The notes beneath the pieces are model-generated. The model worked only from the letters and a program-made list of their open reading frames with translations, ran no database searches and was not told the origin of the DNA. The translations under genes and the position numbers were made by a program. Below are positions 8,990-16,882 of a stretch of 64,000 nucleotides of DNA, one piece after another. The stretch's first letter is position 1. Each line of letters opens with the position of its first letter. The stretch is from Planotetraspora kaengkrachanensis (lineage in GTDB: Bacteria > Actinomycetota > Actinomycetes > Streptosporangiales > Streptosporangiaceae), in assembly GCF_016862895.1 (NCBI RefSeq), contig NZ_BONV01000012.1, positions 1-64,000 on the forward strand, given 5' to 3'.

Positions 8990-10299
8990 GGCAAGCCTCC
9001 GCTCCAGGCGCGGGGCACGAACATGTCCGGGTCGAATCCCGCAGCCACCAGCTCGTCCACGCACTGCGGGATCGTGTTGGGTACGGCACGCCCGTCCAGT
9101 CCGGGGACGTAGACATGGTTGACGGCGGGCTCTATACCGTCGCCAGGCGGCAGCACTTCATTGACCTCGGCGACATAGCGTCGGTTGATCAGCCCCTCCA
9201 TGTCGTGGCGCAGCTCGTGTCGCAGGTGGATCACAAAGTCCACGGCCATGCCGATCGTGCAAAACAGCGTGTCTGGGGCGATGGCCAGACCGCCCGATCC
9301 AGCGAGAATGAGCATCCGGGCGAACACCTGGTCGGCCGAGTCGGCGTGCATGGTGCAGATGGAACCGTTGCCGCCGGTGTTCATCGCCTCCAACATCGGC
9401 ACCATCTCGTCGCCGCGCACCTCGCCGACGATGATGCGGCGGGCGTTGAACCGGAGCGCATCCTCGATGAGCTGGTGCATTGTGATCTCACCCAGACCCT
9501 CGGTGTTGCCCTCGCGGGCCTCCAGGGCGAGCACGTCGCGGTGGCGGTCGGGCTGGAGGTGGAGGAAGAGTTCGTACTCCTTCTCCACGGTGGCGATGCG
9601 TTCGTCTGGGTCTATCTCACCGGCGAGGGCGCGGGCGAAGGTGGTCTTGCCGTCCCCCATACCACCGGTGATCACAATGTCTTTGTGGGCACGTACCGCG
9701 GCTCCGAGAAACGCGCGGAGCCCCTTGTCCACGGTGCCGTTCAAGACCAGGTCGTCAAGGTCGGCGTCGAGCATTCCATGCCGGCGGATCGACAGTGAGG
9801 GACGAGGCGTGACGCCCATCAGGGCCGCCATGCGGGTCCGATGTCCGACCGACAGGTGGAGGCGGGGCCTGGCTATGGAGAAGTCCCGGGCGGTCTGCCC
9901 CTGATAGGCGGCCCACCTGCGGACGTTCTCCACAAGTTCCTCATCGCTGTCGGCACACGGCGGGCCGAGAACCTTGCGGCCGTCGGAATAGGTGATCCAC
10001 ACCTGGTCGCAGCCGTTGACGTCGATGTTCTCTACGTCGGGATCGTTGACGAACGGCTGCAGGCGTCCCAGCTCGAAGATCTCGTCGTAGACGGCCTGAG
10101 TGAGAAGTCGTTCCTCCACCAAGCTAGGCACACGCTTGCCCGCCAACGCATGGCTGTCCACATACTCACGGACCAGCTCGGTGATGGCCGCCTTCGCGTA
10201 TTCGCGTATGGCGTCGTCACCGGTCATGCCTGCGCCGTCCAGTGCCTCGGTCACCCTGGGCAGGATCTCCCGGACCGCGCTCACGGGATCGAAGCTCAT
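8986..10299 (-). CDS. tadA: TadA/CpaF family pilus assembly ATPase
   Basis: This 437-residue secretion ATPase powers Flp pilus assembly at the inner face of the membrane. A Walker A (GGMGDGKTT) lies near residue 214 and the Walker B/Asp box region (IIVGEVRGDE) near 290, followed by the His box (TMHADSADQ). The N-terminal domain has the CpaF pattern, including QPFVNDPDVENIDVNG. A GAGGTGA ribosome site precedes the ATG, which overlaps the tadZ-like stop. It is the most secure member of the operon. Confidence 0.95.
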   Translation of the reverse strand: MSFDPVSAVREILPRVTEALDGAGMTGDDAIREYAKAAITELVREYVDSHALAGKRVPSLVEERLLTQAVYDEIFELGRLQPFVNDPDVENIDVNGCDQVWITYSDGRKVLGPPCADSDEELVENVRRWAAYQGQTARDFSIARPRLHLSVGHRTRMAALMGVTPRPSLSIRRHGMLDADLDDLVLNGTVDKGLRAFLGAAVRAHKDIVITGGMGDGKTTFARALAGEIDPDERIATVEKEYELFLHLQPDRHRDVLALEAREGNTEGLGEITMHQLIEDALRFNARRIIVGEVRGDEMVPMLEAMNTGGNGSICTMHADSADQVFARMLILAGSGGLAIAPDTLFCTIGMAVDFVIHLRHELRHDMEGLINRRYVAEVNEVLPPGDGIEPAVNHVYVPGLDGRAVPNTIPQCVDELVAAGFDPDMFVPRAWSGGLP

Positions 10300-11039
10300 C
10301 GCGCTGTCACCTCGTCCTGTACCACTTGGGCTCGTAGGTCCTCGGCGAGCGAGCGGGCAGCCCTCAGCAGCAGGGAACGCGGAACGTGCCGCTCGTTGCC
10401 GACGCCGTGGGACAGAACCGTGGCCGCTCGCGGATCATGCGGGAGGTGATCGGCTACCTCCGTGTCGAGCGCTTTGGCTACTTCCTTCCGGCTGTACGGC
10501 CCCGCGCCCACGAGCAGCACGCGTGGATCAGGTCGGGGACCACGCAACGCCTTGATCTCCTGAAGACGTGGCGCCACCGCCGACAGGTCCATGAGGGTGG
10601 GCCGTGCTACGACGAGCACTTGGTCGGCGCGAGTCAGCAACGGCGTGGGCGTATCGGATCCGCCGGCCCTTCCGATGTCCACGATGACATCACCGGGAAT
10701 CGCGGTGAAGGTATCGGCGATGCCGGGCCACAGCGGCTGGACCGACGTCACCTGGGCCGGCTCGGCGAGGCCAGGAAGGATCCGCCGGCTCTCGGGACCG
10801 GCCAGATGGTGGACCTGCTCACCGAGCGCCCTTTCGGGATCGGCTCCACGCCGGAGCTGGACCGCCCATTCGCCCAGCCCGCGCTCTCGAGGCTGACCAA
10901 GCAGATACCCGGACAGCAGGCTGCCGCCCGCGGGATCACATTCGGCGAACAGGACCTCTCGTGGCCAGGCGAGGGTCAACGCGAGCCCGGTCGTCGTCGC
11001 TCCTGGGCTGTGCCCGCCCGAGCAGAGCACGATCAGCAT
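10296..11039 (-). CDS. TadZ/CpaE-like MinD-fold protein with degenerate P-loop
   Basis: The start at 11039 (MLIVLCSGG) has a GGAG ribosome site. The 247-residue product has the MinD/ParA fold order: SPGATTT loop, ECDPAGG switch, VIVDIGR and a VLVVARP strand. The P-loop lacks both the deviant signature Lys and the phosphate-binding Lys (Ala instead), so ATP hydrolysis is doubtful. TadZ proteins localise the Tad machine at the cell pole or membrane, and the place immediately before tadA fits that role. The longer open frame upstream lies inside the cpaB-like gene and is not used. Confidence 0.8.
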   Translation of the reverse strand: MLIVLCSGGHSPGATTTGLALTLAWPREVLFAECDPAGGSLLSGYLLGQPRERGLGEWAVQLRRGADPERALGEQVHHLAGPESRRILPGLAEPAQVTSVQPLWPGIADTFTAIPGDVIVDIGRAGGSDTPTPLLTRADQVLVVARPTLMDLSAVAPRLQEIKALRGPRPDPRVLLVGAGPYSRKEVAKALDTEVADHLPHDPRAATVLSHGVGNERHVPRSLLLRAARSLAEDLRAQVVQDEVTAR

Positions 11040-11043
11040 CGCG

Positions 11044-11700
11044 TCACTCCGCCCTGGACTGGAGCACGATCGCGATCTTCCCCATGGCCGCCTGGCGAGC
11101 GAGAGCTGTACCGTCCGCTGCCGGGACGACGAGATCCACCACGATGAGCCCATCGGCGTCTGGCTGGCCGACACGATCGACCTGGGCGAGGTGGTCCACG
11201 GAGAACCGGCCGCTCTGCCCTTCCTGCGCACTGGGAAGCACGGCGGTGGCCACCACGCGGTCGCCGGGCTGGATACCCCTGGCCGGAAGCTGGCTCGCCT
11301 TCAGCGCGAGGGGCACGACGACCTGGTTCGGTGCCGGAGTGAGAGTTTCGGCGACCTGGTCGGGTGCGAGGAGGCTCCCGGCTTTGAGATCCACAGCGGC
11401 CTGTTTGCCGATCACCGTGTTCTTGTCGGCGGCGTTCAACGAGTGGACCGCGGGGTCCATGCCCATGGCCACGGTTCTCAGGTCCTGCGCCTGGAGCTGC
11501 TGCCCGATGGGGACGTCGCGGGCCATGACGAGCACGGGCGTCTGGTGACCGGCGACGCCGTACACCTCCCAGGCGATGAGCGCGCCGAGAGCTGTCAACG
11601 CGACGCTCGCCACGAGCATCATCGGGCGGCGTCTTCCTGGGAGCGGGCGTACGTGCGAGACGTGACCCTGTTCCAGGTTCGGCGTAAGCCGGTGGAGCAT
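11044..11700 (-). CDS. CpaB/RcpC-like SAF-domain protein
   Basis: The start at 11700 (MLHRLTPNLE) is supported by a perfect AAGGAG site. The 218-residue protein has a cytoplasmic N-terminus, a single membrane helix near 38-58, and an extracytoplasmic SAF domain (VPIGQQLQAQDL near 75-90). A beta-rich region follows with PLALKASQL and QPGDRV, typical of CpaB/RcpC. Such proteins support pilus stability or secretion at the cell surface. It sits four bases from both neighbours in the operon. Confidence 0.82.
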   Translation of the reverse strand: MLHRLTPNLEQGHVSHVRPLPGRRRPMMLVASVALTALGALIAWEVYGVAGHQTPVLVMARDVPIGQQLQAQDLRTVAMGMDPAVHSLNAADKNTVIGKQAAVDLKAGSLLAPDQVAETLTPAPNQVVVPLALKASQLPARGIQPGDRVVATAVLPSAQEGQSGRFSVDHLAQVDRVGQPDADGLIVVDLVVPAADGTALARQAAMGKIAIVLQSRAE

Positions 11701-11704
11701 GGAA

Positions 11705-12520
11705 CTACTCCTTCGTGACGAGGGTCTGCGCTTCGACGACGCGAATCGGGAACGTGACCGATCGGGTGATGGGCGGCAGCGTGCCTCCCGTTCCACCGGA
11801 GCCGCGCCAGGTGCCGCCCCAGGTCACGGTCACGGTCGCCTGGTAGGCACTCCCCGGATGGAGATATCGGTAAGAGCAGGTGGAATGCTGCTCGTCGGCG
11901 GGCTTGGCGGGGTTATACGTGTTGCCGGGGCCATCGCAGGTGATCGTCTGCCCGTCGCCGGGACTGACGGTCATCCTCTGCGGTGTCGCGGTGGCCTCTG
12001 CCCAGACGGCACCTGCTCGCAGCCGCTTTGACCTGGCCATCCACTCACCTCGGGCCAGGTAGAACCAGTGCGGAAGGCCGACGAGACCATCGTTGCCGCG
12101 AGGTGGCGCGGTGAGCACTTTCGGCGGCTTGATCGGGATCAGCTTGAACGCTTGGCGAGCGAGCTGCTCAGGCGTGGCCGCCGGGTCGAGCTTTTTCGGG
12201 ATCCAGACGACATCCCGGTACCCGTCGGAGCATTCGACCAGGTAGTAGGCACCTTTGCCGGACGGCTTATCGTTGGGATTACTGCCGGGGTCGACGAATT
12301 CGAGACCGCCATTCTTCTGCCCGTCAACCGCCCAGGGCGTGTAGGCGCACGTCACCCCGGATCGTTTTCCAGCGGAGGCTGTCGCGCCGGGCCGGGGCAC
12401 CTGCGTCCCCGAAATGATGTAACCCGCAGATTGGGTTGATACCTCGACCCCATCTCCGTCCCCAAGTGGAGCGGCGGTCAGCGCGACTACGAAAACGGAG
12501 CTCAGGCCACGGGCGAGCAA
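11705..12520 (-). CDS. secreted protein of the actinobacterial tad locus
   Basis: The TTG start at 12520 follows an AGGTGA site and overlaps the upstream lipoprotein gene by 19 bases. The 271-residue product has a weak signal-like N-terminus and no further membrane helix. Its C-terminal half is a beta-sandwich-like stretch with two Cys (ITCDG and HSTCSY) and a VTVTWGGTW strand. Related proteins in Streptomyces tad loci are often labelled ATP/GTP-binding, but I see no P-loop. A surface or pilus-associated function is inferred from context only. Confidence 0.65.
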   Translation of the reverse strand: MLARGLSSVFVVALTAAPLGDGDGVEVSTQSAGYIISGTQVPRPGATASAGKRSGVTCAYTPWAVDGQKNGGLEFVDPGSNPNDKPSGKGAYYLVECSDGYRDVVWIPKKLDPAATPEQLARQAFKLIPIKPPKVLTAPPRGNDGLVGLPHWFYLARGEWMARSKRLRAGAVWAEATATPQRMTVSPGDGQTITCDGPGNTYNPAKPADEQHSTCSYRYLHPGSAYQATVTVTWGGTWRGSGGTGGTLPPITRSVTFPIRVVEAQTLVTKE

Positions 12521-13068
12521 GGCGCTTTCACCTGTTCCACTTTCGAGACCCGCCAGACTCCGTCCTCGCCCGTCTGAAGCGTGGCGATCAGGTGAGTGCC
12601 ACTCTTGCCATGGGTGAGACGCTCTCCCGTCTTGTCGTCCGCCTGGCCAGACTTGGTGCCGTCCTGGCAGTCGTGGAGAGTCGCCCGGTCATCCTTGATC
12701 TCCACGTCGAAGGCATGGATGACGGGTGTGCCCCAGGTGACGCGTCTAGTCACGCGAAGTGCCGCGATCCCTCGGAGCATCCGGTCCAGCAGTGGCTGGG
12801 TGGCGACATCCTCCAGGATCGCTCTGCGTTCCTCGGGCGGGGTCTGTTCGGCGCGCTGGCCGGCGGGATAGAGATCGCGGTATACGGCCACGACCGCGTC
12901 CTCGCTCATGGAGCGAGACGGCGTTTGCATAGGTGCGACAGAAGGCGCCGCCGTACGGCCCGGCTCGGTTGCGTGGTCACCCGCCTGGCAGGCGGTCACA
13001 GCGATAACCGCGGCGGAGAGCGCCCCCACCCGACGCAACACCCATTTTGGGCATGGCGAAACAATCCT
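12502..13068 (-). CDS. putative lipoprotein opening the Tad operon
   Basis: The product carries a short basic N-terminus, a hydrophobic segment and a lipobox (AVIAVTAC), predicting a lipid-anchored protein. I chose the GTG at 13068, which has an AAGGG site ten bases upstream; a TTG at 13101 and a GTG at 13044 are alternatives. The mature part is Pro/Ser-rich and then helical, with one further Cys pair (LHDCQDG and APCSPVA). It shows no catalytic motif I recognise. As the first gene of the run it probably has a wall-associated role in pilus biogenesis. Confidence 0.65.
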   Translation of the reverse strand, partial: RIVSPCPKWVLRRVGALSAAVIAVTACQAGDHATEPGRTAAPSVAPMQTPSRSMSEDAVVAVYRDLYPAGQRAEQTPPEERRAILEDVATQPLLDRMLRGIAALRVTRRVTWGTPVIHAFDVEIKDDRATLHDCQDGTKSGQADDKTGERLTHGKSGTHLIATLQTGEDGVWRVSKVEQVKAPCSPVA

Positions 13069-13349
13069 CACCGACCAGCAACCCTTACTCAGAGGAAGCA
13101 ACTAGCTACGCGAGGTTGTCAGATTAGGTCGGCCCTCTGGACTGGTCACCTATCTTTCAAGTTACAGGTCTATTACTAGCCGCCTATCACGTGAGCTGGG
13201 CGAATGCATATATGCGGCCTTCTCCGAGAAGGAGCTACTTCGCCAATCAATTAGAGATTTTTGTCCCACGAAAACAATGCAACTCGGTTCAAAGAGCGCT
13301 TGTAGAACTGCGGAGCGCCCGCCCGAGGGAACCAGAGTGCTACTCCTCG
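13069..13349 (-). promoter_or_regulatory. A/T-richer leader region before the Tad operon
   Basis: This roughly 280-base gap has no coding frame I trust and is visibly richer in A/T than its surroundings, especially 13140-13290. All twelve tad genes downstream on the minus strand are overlapping or within about 20 bases of each other, so their common promoter is expected here. I could not assign a confident -35/-10 pair. Confidence 0.4.
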
Positions 13350-13676
13350 TCAGGTCACCCCTCCGCAGGCTCTCGGGAGAGTTTCCGGGTGGCTTTCGGT
13401 TGGAGTGCACTGGCCGACGTCGCGAATACGTTCCCGGCGAAGCGGCACAATCAACCGGGCGGCGCCGGGCGCGTCATCGAGCGGATGCGACTCCCATGAC
13501 CAGGCCCGGCCCACCCAGCGAAAGCCGTGCCGGAGAGTCACCCAGACAACGAGTGCCGGAGCGAGACTGAGCGCCGGGTCACCTTCGCCTAGGCACAGGA
13601 CATCGCGATCCTCGGTCGGGACTCCAAGGGCATCCAGTTCGCGCCGGAGGTTCGCGAGCGCCTCATCTTGGATCAT
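13350..13676 (-). CDS. small conserved-looking protein of unknown function
   Basis: The product is 108 residues and starts with an ATG overlapping the upstream stop (ATGA), so the two genes are translated together. The N-terminal 30 residues are helical and acidic (DEALANLRRELDALG). The middle holds a hydrophobic strand and two Trp (VVWVTLRHGFRWVGRAWSWE). I see no known motif. The pair lies divergent from a helix-turn-helix regulator and NUDIX hydrolase, an arrangement seen in other actinobacteria. Confidence 0.6.
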   Translation of the reverse strand: MIQDEALANLRRELDALGVPTEDRDVLCLGEGDPALSLAPALVVWVTLRHGFRWVGRAWSWESHPLDDAPGAARLIVPLRRERIRDVGQCTPTESHPETLPRACGGVT

Positions 13677-13942
13677 GACCGCCCCTCCGCTGTACGGCGC
13701 CCCGCAACGGGCCTGATAATCGGAAGCCCTTCGAGACCTCCACGAGGTCCGAAGTTTCGCTCGATCTCCTGAGCCTGGCGCTCCAGTTGCGCTGGCGTCC
13801 GCGACTCGATGTGCGGCGCAACGGCGAGGTCGCGCGTTCTGGGCATGGCCCAGAAGTGGCCGGTGTGCTGGCCGTACCAGACGGTCCAGGACGGGAGGCG
13901 CGCCGCGAGCAGTCGCACGGCCTGTTTCGCGTTCTCATCCAT
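13673..13942 (-). CDS. small conserved-looking protein of unknown function
   Basis: The start at 13942 (MDENAKQAV) has a GAGGG site; an earlier in-frame ATG at 14029 would collide with the divergent promoter. The 89-residue product contains an aromatic core (WTVWYGQHTGHFWAMPR) and a Gln/Glu-rich helix. It overlaps the next gene by four bases. The aromatic core resembles small proteins commonly encoded beside actinobacterial XRE/TPR regulators, but no function is known to me. Confidence 0.6.
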   Translation of the reverse strand: MDENAKQAVRLLAARLPSWTVWYGQHTGHFWAMPRTRDLAVAPHIESRTPAQLERQAQEIERNFGPRGGLEGLPIIRPVAGRRTAEGRS

Positions 13943-14070
13943 GTGGGTGCCCTCACGTTTACCGGAAATCGGATCAGTCCCAGTAGAGGACCTGCGTCCG
14001 GGCGAACGGAGGATGACAATGAGGAGCATCAGCGGACACGACCCGTGTTCGGATGAGTGCGGAGGTGAAC

Positions 14071-15333
14071 ATGGCCGATCCCCCCCGATGGGCCATGCGG
14101 ATCCGCGCGGAGCGCAAGGCTCGGCTGTGGGACGTCCACGCCATGGCGCGGCGTCTGCGTGATACCGCCGGCGACGACCGCCGCGACCTTCCCGACCACG
14201 AGGCTCTGGTGCGGTCCATCCGTCGCTGGGAGTCGGGGCGGATCAGCGTTCTGAGCGAGCGGTACCGGCTGCTGTTCTGCCGGGCGATGGGGGTGGACGA
14301 GGACGCTCTCTTCGCAGATGCGGATCCGGGCCATTCACAACACGTGTCCAGTGATTCAAGGGTTTCCGGTGATCCGACTGGTTATCCGCCTACAGCCCGG
14401 CATGACCTGAGCGCGATGACGGCCTTTCGTGGCGCGGACCGGCGGGTAGGCGGCGGTCACCTCTACGCCGCGGTAGTTGGCTACCTGGAACGGGATGTAG
14501 CACCGCGCCTGTTCGGAGGTGCCGACGGGCCGACGGCCTTCGTCGCGGCTGCGGCCTTGACCGAGATGGCCGGATGGATGGCGCACGATGACGGCCGGGA
14601 CGACGCCGCAGGCCAGCACTTCTCCCGCGCCCTCGACCTTGCGGGCGTCGGAGGTGACCGTCAACTCGAAGCCCACATCCTCGGCAGCATGAGCCACCTC
14701 GCCCAGCACCGCGGGCGGGCGGCCGACGCCGTACGGCTGGCGCGCCGCGGAACGGAGATGCTGACGGGCACTCGTACGTCTGCCCCGGCGATGGAGGCGC
14801 GGCTGCTCATCATGGCCGCCCGCAGCTTCGCCTCGCTCGGGAATTCGACAGAGTGCACCGGCCTGCTGCTCCGAGCGGAACGGACCCTTGAACGCGAACA
14901 GACGAGTGACCCGTCGCCGTGGATCGGCCCGTTCGACGAAGGTTCGCTGGCGCTCGACGCGGCGCGTTCCATGCTCGCGCTCGGCCAACTCGGGGAGGCG
15001 CGTCGGCAGTCTCATCGTGCTGTCGCCCTACGTTCCGGAGATCAGACTCGTAGCCGGGCGTTGGGACAGCTCGTCCTTGCCAAGGTGCTGCTGGCGGAGG
15101 ACCGCCCCGAAGAAGCGTGCCGAGTCGCAATGAGTGTCATCGACGACACGCGATCCCTGAGCTCGTTCGTCGTCACCCGTCAATTGGCAGATCTCGGCGG
15201 GCTCCTGGAGGCGTACCGTGGGGAGGAGATCATTGCCGAGTTCCAGATGGCTCTGGATGAGGCCCTAGCGGAGCGGCGCTGGCTGTACCAGTGGGGAGGA
15301 TCTGATCGTGGACCGGGAAGCCCCGCTCTATGA
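14071..15333 (+). CDS. helix-turn-helix regulator with TPR-like C-terminus
   Basis: The start at 14071 (MADPPRW) follows a strong GGAGGT site; an ATG 18 bases earlier lacks one. The first 80 residues resemble an XRE-type DNA-binding domain (RIRAERKARLWDV, then LVRSIRRWESG). From about 130 to 420 the protein is all helical with alternating Ala/Leu-rich TPR-like pairs. This layout is frequent in actinobacterial transcriptional regulators. It overlaps the NUDIX gene by 26 bases and is divergent from two small genes, so it probably controls one or both transcripts. Confidence 0.78.
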   Translation: MADPPRWAMRIRAERKARLWDVHAMARRLRDTAGDDRRDLPDHEALVRSIRRWESGRISVLSERYRLLFCRAMGVDEDALFADADPGHSQHVSSDSRVSGDPTGYPPTARHDLSAMTAFRGADRRVGGGHLYAAVVGYLERDVAPRLFGGADGPTAFVAAAALTEMAGWMAHDDGRDDAAGQHFSRALDLAGVGGDRQLEAHILGSMSHLAQHRGRAADAVRLARRGTEMLTGTRTSAPAMEARLLIMAARSFASLGNSTECTGLLLRAERTLEREQTSDPSPWIGPFDEGSLALDAARSMLALGQLGEARRQSHRAVALRSGDQTRSRALGQLVLAKVLLAEDRPEEACRVAMSVIDDTRSLSSFVVTRQLADLGGLLEAYRGEEIIAEFQMALDEALAERRWLYQWGGSDRGPGSPAL

Positions 15334-15823
15334 GCGCGATCCTGTGGCCTGGAAGGTTCACCTTGCCGAGGGCAACGCCAAGCAGGCCCGTAAGCGTGTT
15401 GGTGCCGACGTCCTAATCCGCGACGAGCAGGGCCGGATCCTTTTGGTCGACCCGAAATACAAGCCGGACTGGGACCTACCGGGAGGCATGGTCGAAGCCA
15501 ACGAGTCCCCCGCCGCCGCCGCACAACGTGAGATCAAGGAAGAACTCGGGCTCGACCTTGAGATCGGCCGCCTGCTCGTCGTGGACTGGGTCTCCCCTCA
15601 CGGCCCGTGGGACGACTCCCTGATGCTCATTTTCGACGGCGGAGTCCTATCGAGCCAGCAAGCCGCGAGCGTCCATCTCGTTGATGACGAGCTAGTGGGA
15701 TTCAGGTTCCAGGACGACCACCAGGCCGCCCAGCTACTCCGCCCCTACGTTTGGCGACGAGCCCAAACGGCACTCAAGGCGTTGAGTTCGGACGGCTTCC
15801 GTTACCTTGAGGACGCCACTTGA
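15308..15823 (+). CDS. NUDIX hydrolase
   Basis: The GTG start at 15308 follows a GGGGAGG site and lies inside the end of the regulator gene, so translation is coupled. The 171-residue protein carries a complete Nudix box near residues 57-80: Gly, five residues, Glu, seven residues, then REIKEELG. The DWDLPGG lead-in is typical. The enzyme should hydrolyse a nucleoside diphosphate linked to another group with Mg2+; the substrate cannot be read from sequence. Confidence 0.9.
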   Translation: MDREAPLYERDPVAWKVHLAEGNAKQARKRVGADVLIRDEQGRILLVDPKYKPDWDLPGGMVEANESPAAAAQREIKEELGLDLEIGRLLVVDWVSPHGPWDDSLMLIFDGGVLSSQQAASVHLVDDELVGFRFQDDHQAAQLLRPYVWRRAQTALKALSSDGFRYLEDAT

Positions 15824-15846
15824 CGGAGTTCTGGACGCAGGCGTCT

Positions 15847-16221
15847 TCATTCCAGCGGATGCGCTGCCAGGTACTCCACAGCGTCCTCGTTGGTAGCGAG
15901 CCATTCGGAGCAAGCGCCCCACTCCTTCCGATCTGTTCCTGCGTCGGAGAGAGCGACATATGCCACAGCTGGGAGGGCGCACGTACTCTTGCCGTGCGCG
16001 CTGCACCTGCCCTGTGCACCGTCCGTGGATGAGTTCGTGAACAGGCGTGGATTCCAGTGTTGGATTTCGGTGATCGTGGAGATCATTCGGGCCATATCGT
16101 GAGTCTGGATGCACGCGCCTTGCGGAGCAACAAAGACATGCTGTATTCGCAGTGCCCCGTCGTTCTCGCCTTGTGAGACGGAGCGAAACGGATGCGCGTC
16201 TGACCTGGACGTCAATGGCAT
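15847..16221 (-). CDS. small hypothetical protein with Cys/His pattern
   Basis: The open frame gives 124 residues from 16221 (MPLTSR) or 82 residues from 16095 (MARMIST); neither start has a clear ribosome site. The C-terminal part has Cys residues spaced as CSAHGKSTC and GACSEW, and ends DAVEYLAAHPLE. It looks like a genuine protein, but no family is recognised. It converges on the NUDIX gene, and an ISL3 transposase relic lies immediately upstream in the same frame, so it may also be a fused or disturbed gene. Confidence 0.4.
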   Translation of the reverse strand: MPLTSRSDAHPFRSVSQGENDGALRIQHVFVAPQGACIQTHDMARMISTITEIQHWNPRLFTNSSTDGAQGRCSAHGKSTCALPAVAYVALSDAGTDRKEWGACSEWLATNEDAVEYLAAHPLE

Positions 16222-16337
16222 AACGAGTTGATCTCGGCCCTGGGGGCGGACCCTCGGAAAGCAAGGAAGCCAGAACGTGCTGGCCTGCAGCCCACACCTG
16301 GACGCGCTCACATGCAGGCGTTCGCCGAGACGGTCCC

Positions 16338-16620
16338 GGGAGGGCGCCAGGTGGTCGCGCACGGAGCTGTAGCTGCCGCGGTAGCCGAGGCCGGCGATCT
16401 CCCGGTGCATGTCCAGCACGTTGGTGCAGCCCTCGTTCCAGCGCTGGTACCGATGAGCCTTGTAGGGGTCCAGCTTGCTCGGCCGTCCGACCAAGGGCGT
16501 GGCGAGCAGGTCGTCGACACGCTCGGCGCGGTAGAACCGCCGGGACGGCCTCCTTGGCCATCTCCAGCTCTCGCATACAAGCCGCCAGCGAGCAGCGAGT
16601 CTGCTTGGCATCACCGTCGT
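16338..16620 (-). pseudogene. ISL3-family transposase relic
   Basis: A minus-strand frame preserves a segment typical of ISL3 transposases, with LDPYKAHRYQRWNEGC and then EIAGLGYRGSYSSVRDHL. The rest of the enzyme, including its start, catalytic core and inverted repeats, is missing. The fragment differs from the intact ISL3 element at 30.4-32.0 kb, so it is an independent old insertion. It marks the junction between the chromosomal left part and the defence island. Confidence 0.7.
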
Positions 16621-16822
16621 AACCAGATGCGACGGTCCTGAAGAGCATATAGATCAACATCGCGACAACCCGCCGGCGGTCGTGTTCGATCGCGGTGAGG
16701 TGGCACGCCTATTGCGTCTCGCTTGCGCATGACGTGAATGAGGTGCCCAGCACACGGGCAACCTACCGCTATCATGCGGTCAGACCCTCGCATTGGGCGA
16801 ATTAACGGTCAAATCACACCTA

Positions 16823-16851
16823 TTGGATGCTATCGCTATCAGGTTTAGCAT
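16823..16851 (+). promoter_or_regulatory. candidate promoter of the ScoMcrA-like gene
   Basis: In an A/T-rich stretch before the HNH gene, TTGGAT (16823-16828) and TAGCAT (16846-16851) are separated by 17 bases, a reasonable -35/-10 pair. The start codon at 16883 has no recognisable ribosome site, so initiation may be weak or near-leaderless. This is a pattern match only. Confidence 0.35.
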
Positions 16852-16882
16852 TTAGTGCAATAGCTGTTCGTATCATTCCCCT

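Noticed and set aside
8356-9798. 480-codon plus-strand frame opposite tadB and tadA
   Set aside because: It lies entirely against two well-supported genes and has shadow-frame composition.
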